This document shows, piece after piece, positions 5,934 to 6,846 of a stretch of 6,846 nt of DNA. The position numbers and the translations under genes are program-made. The notes below the pieces were generated by a model that saw only the letters and a program-made list of their open reading frames with translations, searched no databases and was not told the DNA's origin. This DNA comes from Lysobacterales bacterium. Lineage in GTDB: Bacteria; Pseudomonadota; Gammaproteobacteria; Xanthomonadales; SZUA-36. The DNA lies in the NCBI GenBank assembly GCA_009692275.1, contig SHZL01000152.1:1-6846 (forward strand). The letters run 5' to 3'. Numbering within the stretch: the stretch's first letter is position 1; every line of letters begins with the position of its first letter.

Positions 5934-6846
5934 TCAACCTGCCTGGTGGTTTGCAAACTGCTTGCGGAGTTCCATTTTCTGGATTTTACCGGTAGCGGAA
6001 TGAGGAATAGTGTCGACGAACACCACGTCATCGGGTATCCACCATTTGGCAATCTTACCATCGAGATAGGCCAATACTGCGTCTTTTCCCACATCGCTAT
6101 TGGCTTTCCGGACCAGGATCAGCAAGGGCCGTTCGCTCCACTTTGGGTGTGGCACACCGATCACGGCAGCTTCGACCACCCCAGGGCAGCCCACAGCCAC
6201 GTTTTCCACTTCGATGGACGAAATCCATTCCCCACCGGACTTGATCACATCCTTGTCGCGATCAGTGATTTGCATGAAGCCCAGTGCATCAATAGTGGCA
6301 ATGTCCCCGGTGTCAAACCAGCCGTCTGCATCAAGAATTTCTGCATCGTGCCTGAAATATGCACTGGCAATGGCGGGGCCCCTGACCAACAGGTGGCCAA
6401 ACGCCTTGCCATCATGTGGCAAGTTTTTGTGACCGTCATCCACGATCTTCATTTCGACCAGGAAGGGTGTGCGGCCCTGCTTCTCTTTCAGCTTCAGGGT
6501 GGTTTCTGTGTCCAGGCGGGAAGTGGCGTATTTCATCTTGCCCGTTGTGCCCACGGGTGACATTTCGGTCATGCCCCAACCGTGAATCACCTCGACATCG
6601 TAGTCCAGCTCGAATTTGCGAATCATCATCGGCGGGCAGGCTGCCCCGCCTATCAGCACTCTTTTCAGGTAGGGAAGTTTGCTGCCGGTAGATTCCAGGT
6701 GCTGCAGCAAAGAAAGCCAAACCGTTGGCACTGCGGCACTGGCAGTTACTTTTTCCGTGTCCAGTAGCTGGTAAATACTGGTGCCATCCATACCGGCCCC
6801 GGGCATCACGATCTTGGTGCCGGCAGCGGGCGCTGCGTAGGTAATG
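5934..6846 (-). CDS. AMP-forming fatty-acid/acyl-CoA ligase, C-terminal part, N-terminus off the right edge
   Basis: This is an ANL-superfamily enzyme that activates a carboxylic acid with ATP to an acyl-adenylate and then forms the CoA thioester. 303 C-terminal residues are present of the roughly 540 usual for the AlkK/DmdB-like medium-chain group. Core motifs are in order: HGWGMTEMSPVGT (adenylate site, near 6550-6590), GWFDTGDIATID (ribose-binding aspartate), ITDRDKDVIKSGGEWIS (hinge), PHPKWSERPL (typical of this subgroup) and PHSATGKIQKMELRK, with the catalytic lysine codon at 5985-5987. Substrate specificity cannot be read from this part; medium-chain fatty acids or 3-methylthiopropionate are the usual substrates of close families. 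It lies 13 bases upstream of fdsG on the same strand, an unusual partner for formate dehydrogenase genes. Confidence 0.93.
   Translation of the reverse strand, partial: ITYAAPAAGTKIVMPGAGMDGTSIYQLLDTEKVTASAAVPTVWLSLLQHLESTGSKLPYLKRVLIGGAACPPMMIRKFELDYDVEVIHGWGMTEMSPVGTTGKMKYATSRLDTETTLKLKEKQGRTPFLVEMKIVDDGHKNLPHDGKAFGHLLVRGPAIASAYFRHDAEILDADGWFDTGDIATIDALGFMQITDRDKDVIKSGGEWISSIEVENVAVGCPGVVEAAVIGVPHPKWSERPLLILVRKANSDVGKDAVLAYLDGKIAKWWIPDDVVFVDTIPHSATGKIQKMELRKQFANHQAG

Noticed and set aside
5921..6094. A longer fdsG starting at 6094.
   Set aside because: The additional residues are a shadow of the ligase gene, resemble no NuoE-type N-terminus, and a proper ribosome site precedes the ATG at 5920.

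Overview
The window looks like part of a proteobacterial chromosome, most likely beta- or gammaproteobacterial. I base this on the style of the NAD-dependent formate dehydrogenase genes, their GC-rich codon use and their clear Shine-Dalgarno sites. No gene identifies the genus. The window is dominated by a cytosolic, oxygen-tolerant, molybdenum-dependent, NAD+-linked formate dehydrogenase of the FdsGBA type, which oxidises formate to CO2 and makes NADH.

Layout. All formate-related genes lie on the minus strand. Reading from the right edge: the C-terminal half of an AMP-forming acyl-CoA ligase (5934-6846, cut by the edge); fdsG, 13 bases after it; fdsB, overlapping fdsG by 4 bases. The expected next gene, fdsA, does not follow fdsB. 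Instead there is about 2 kb of other DNA: three plus-strand genes (a MarR-type regulator, a small 4-oxalocrotonate-tautomerase-like protein and a multi-pass membrane protein, 2372-3802), then a minus-strand HicB-like antitoxin (1838-2164). Only after these does fdsA start, at about 1796. It runs off the left edge, so its C-terminus and any fdsC/fdsD lie outside the window.

How the genes work together. FdsA carries the Mo-bis-MGD site and an Fe-S relay, FdsB carries FMN, an Fe-S cluster and the NAD site, and FdsG carries a [2Fe-2S] cluster. The three must be made together even though their genes are now about 2.1 kb apart, so fdsA must be transcribed from a separate promoter, probably the one in front of hicB. 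The three plus-strand genes look like a self-contained, AT-richer cassette. The regulator gene has a sigma70-like promoter overlapped by a palindromic operator, and a near copy of that operator overlaps a second candidate promoter in front of the tautomerase gene. This suggests autoregulation plus control of the tautomerase and membrane protein by one ligand- or redox-responsive repressor.

The most interesting points are the split formate dehydrogenase operon, the paired operators of the inserted cassette, and the tautomerase reading frame. Its catalytic Pro-1 is preceded by ATT rather than ATG, directly after a GGAGG ribosome site. No RNA genes, CRISPR arrays, transposases or phage genes were seen.
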